DNA of 5,106 bases from JAWLDB01 sp041686915 (GTDB taxonomy: Bacteria > Bacillota > UBA994 > UBA5500), in contig JAWLDB010000195.1 in the NCBI GenBank assembly GCA_041686915.1, forward strand, positions 1 through 5,106, written 5' to 3'. Below, one piece after another: positions 4,569 to 5,106 of the stretch (its first letter is position 1; every line of letters starts with the position of its first letter). The notes under the pieces are model-generated. The model had not been told where the DNA came from. It did not search any database and saw only the letters and a program-made list of their open reading frames with translations. A program made the translations under genes and the position numbers.

Positions 4569-5106
4569 TTGCAATTTAGCGATAAGCGTATCATCCTGTT
4601 CGTTGGAGGCTACGGTAGCGGCAAGACAGAGGTTGCAGTCAACTTCAGCCTGTTTTGGCGCAAACAGCTTACTGGCTTATCCATAGTAGATCTGGATGTA
4701 GTTAATCCCTATTTCCGTTCTCGCGAACGCCTCGACTTGTTTAAAGAGCAGGGAATCAAGGTAATCGCTCCGGAAGGGGCGTTGGCTACAGCCGATCTGC
4801 CTGCTTTACCGGCAGAGACCTCCAGCGCAATCAAAGATAAGTCACGGAACATTGTCTTTGACGTTGGCGGTGACGAACCAGGCGCTACTGCCTTGGGCCG
4901 TTACTCGCGTATGCTGGCTGAGAGCCAGTACGATATGTGGTTTGTGGTTAACGCCTGCAGGCCTTTCTCGCAAGCCGTAGAGCCAACAATAAGCCTGTTG
5001 CGCTCTGTGGAGAAAACTTCGCGTATGAAGGTCACAGGTTTGATCAACAATACAAATCTTATGCAATACACTGACCTCCCGTTGATCAAAAAAGGGGAGC
5101 AACTGG
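4569..5106 (+). CDS. P-loop ATPase of unknown function, 5' part (runs off the window end)
   Basis: The frame is open from 4563 to the window end, with 179 complete codons from the TTG at 4569. The product begins MQFSDKRIILFVGGYGSGKT, so a classical Walker A motif, GGYGSGKT, lies at residues 13-20. SIVDLDVVNPYFRSRE (38-53) looks like the switch-I region of MinD/ParA/CobB-like NTPases. NIVFDVGGDEPG (94-105) gives a Walker B-like strand ending in D98, followed by VVNACRPFS (126-134) and GLINNTNL (157-164). There is no signal peptide or membrane segment in the visible part. The Walker A lacks the extra early lysine of the ParA/MinD deviant type. It starts 37 bases after buk2 with no terminator between, so it is probably in the same operon. 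I recall similar ATP-binding proteins beside 2-oxoacid:ferredoxin oxidoreductase genes in anaerobes, but that link is memory and inference. The 3' end is missing. Confidence 0.85.
   Translation, partial: MQFSDKRIILFVGGYGSGKTEVAVNFSLFWRKQLTGLSIVDLDVVNPYFRSRERLDLFKEQGIKVIAPEGALATADLPALPAETSSAIKDKSRNIVFDVGGDEPGATALGRYSRMLAESQYDMWFVVNACRPFSQAVEPTISLLRSVEKTSRMKVTGLINNTNLMQYTDLPLIKKGEQL

Noticed and set aside
4175..4594. Minus-strand ORF of 139 codons opposite the end of the second buk.
   Set aside because: It is antisense to well conserved butyrate kinase sequence and has no recognisable motif, so it is a shadow frame.
4842..5102. Minus-strand ORF of 86 codons at the window end.
   Set aside because: It lies wholly opposite the P-loop ATPase, whose frame carries recognisable NTPase motifs; the minus-strand product shows no recognisable motif.

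Overview
The window reads as chromosomal DNA of an endospore-forming member of the Clostridia. The support is a SpoIVB C-terminus followed directly by Spo0A (the usual order in spore-forming Firmicutes), strong AGGAGG-type ribosome binding sites, TTG starts and acyl-phosphate fermentation genes. A Peptococcaceae/Desulfotomaculum-like anaerobe is my best guess from the combination of genes, but this rests on memory of such clusters and not on a search.

Layout, all genes on the + strand. 1-252 is the 3' end of spoIVB, closed by a Rho-independent terminator whose stem contains the last sense codons and touches the stop codon. 253-468 is the spo0A control region. It has an exact Spo0A-binding box (TTGTCGAA) at 421-428, lying inside a possible sigma-H promoter. 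469-1239 is spo0A (TTG start preferred; a longer in-frame TTG at 421 is possible). A perfect 9-bp hairpin follows at 1268-1290. A sigma-A-like promoter with a perfect TATAAT at 1407-1412 then begins a second transcription unit: butyrate kinase 1 (1448-2512), phosphate butyryltransferase (2546-3448), butyrate kinase 2 (3458-4531) and the start of a P-loop ATPase of unknown role (4569 to the window end).

How the genes work together. SpoIVB is the forespore-to-mother-cell signalling protease that triggers pro-sigma-K processing, and Spo0A is the master response regulator for entry into sporulation. The second unit encodes a complete acyl-CoA to acyl-phosphate to acid plus ATP route: Ptb makes the acyl phosphate and the Buk proteins transfer the phosphate to ADP. 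Two diverged kinases flank a single Ptb, which suggests a split in substrate or regulation. The tight spacing and lack of a terminator after buk2 suggest the operon continues through the ATPase and beyond the window.

No RNA genes, CRISPR arrays, insertion sequences or other mobile elements were seen. The most notable points are the Spo0A box/sigma-H overlap at spo0A, the kinase-Ptb-kinase sandwich with an altered active-site-proximal segment in the first kinase, and the uncharacterised ATPase linked to the operon.
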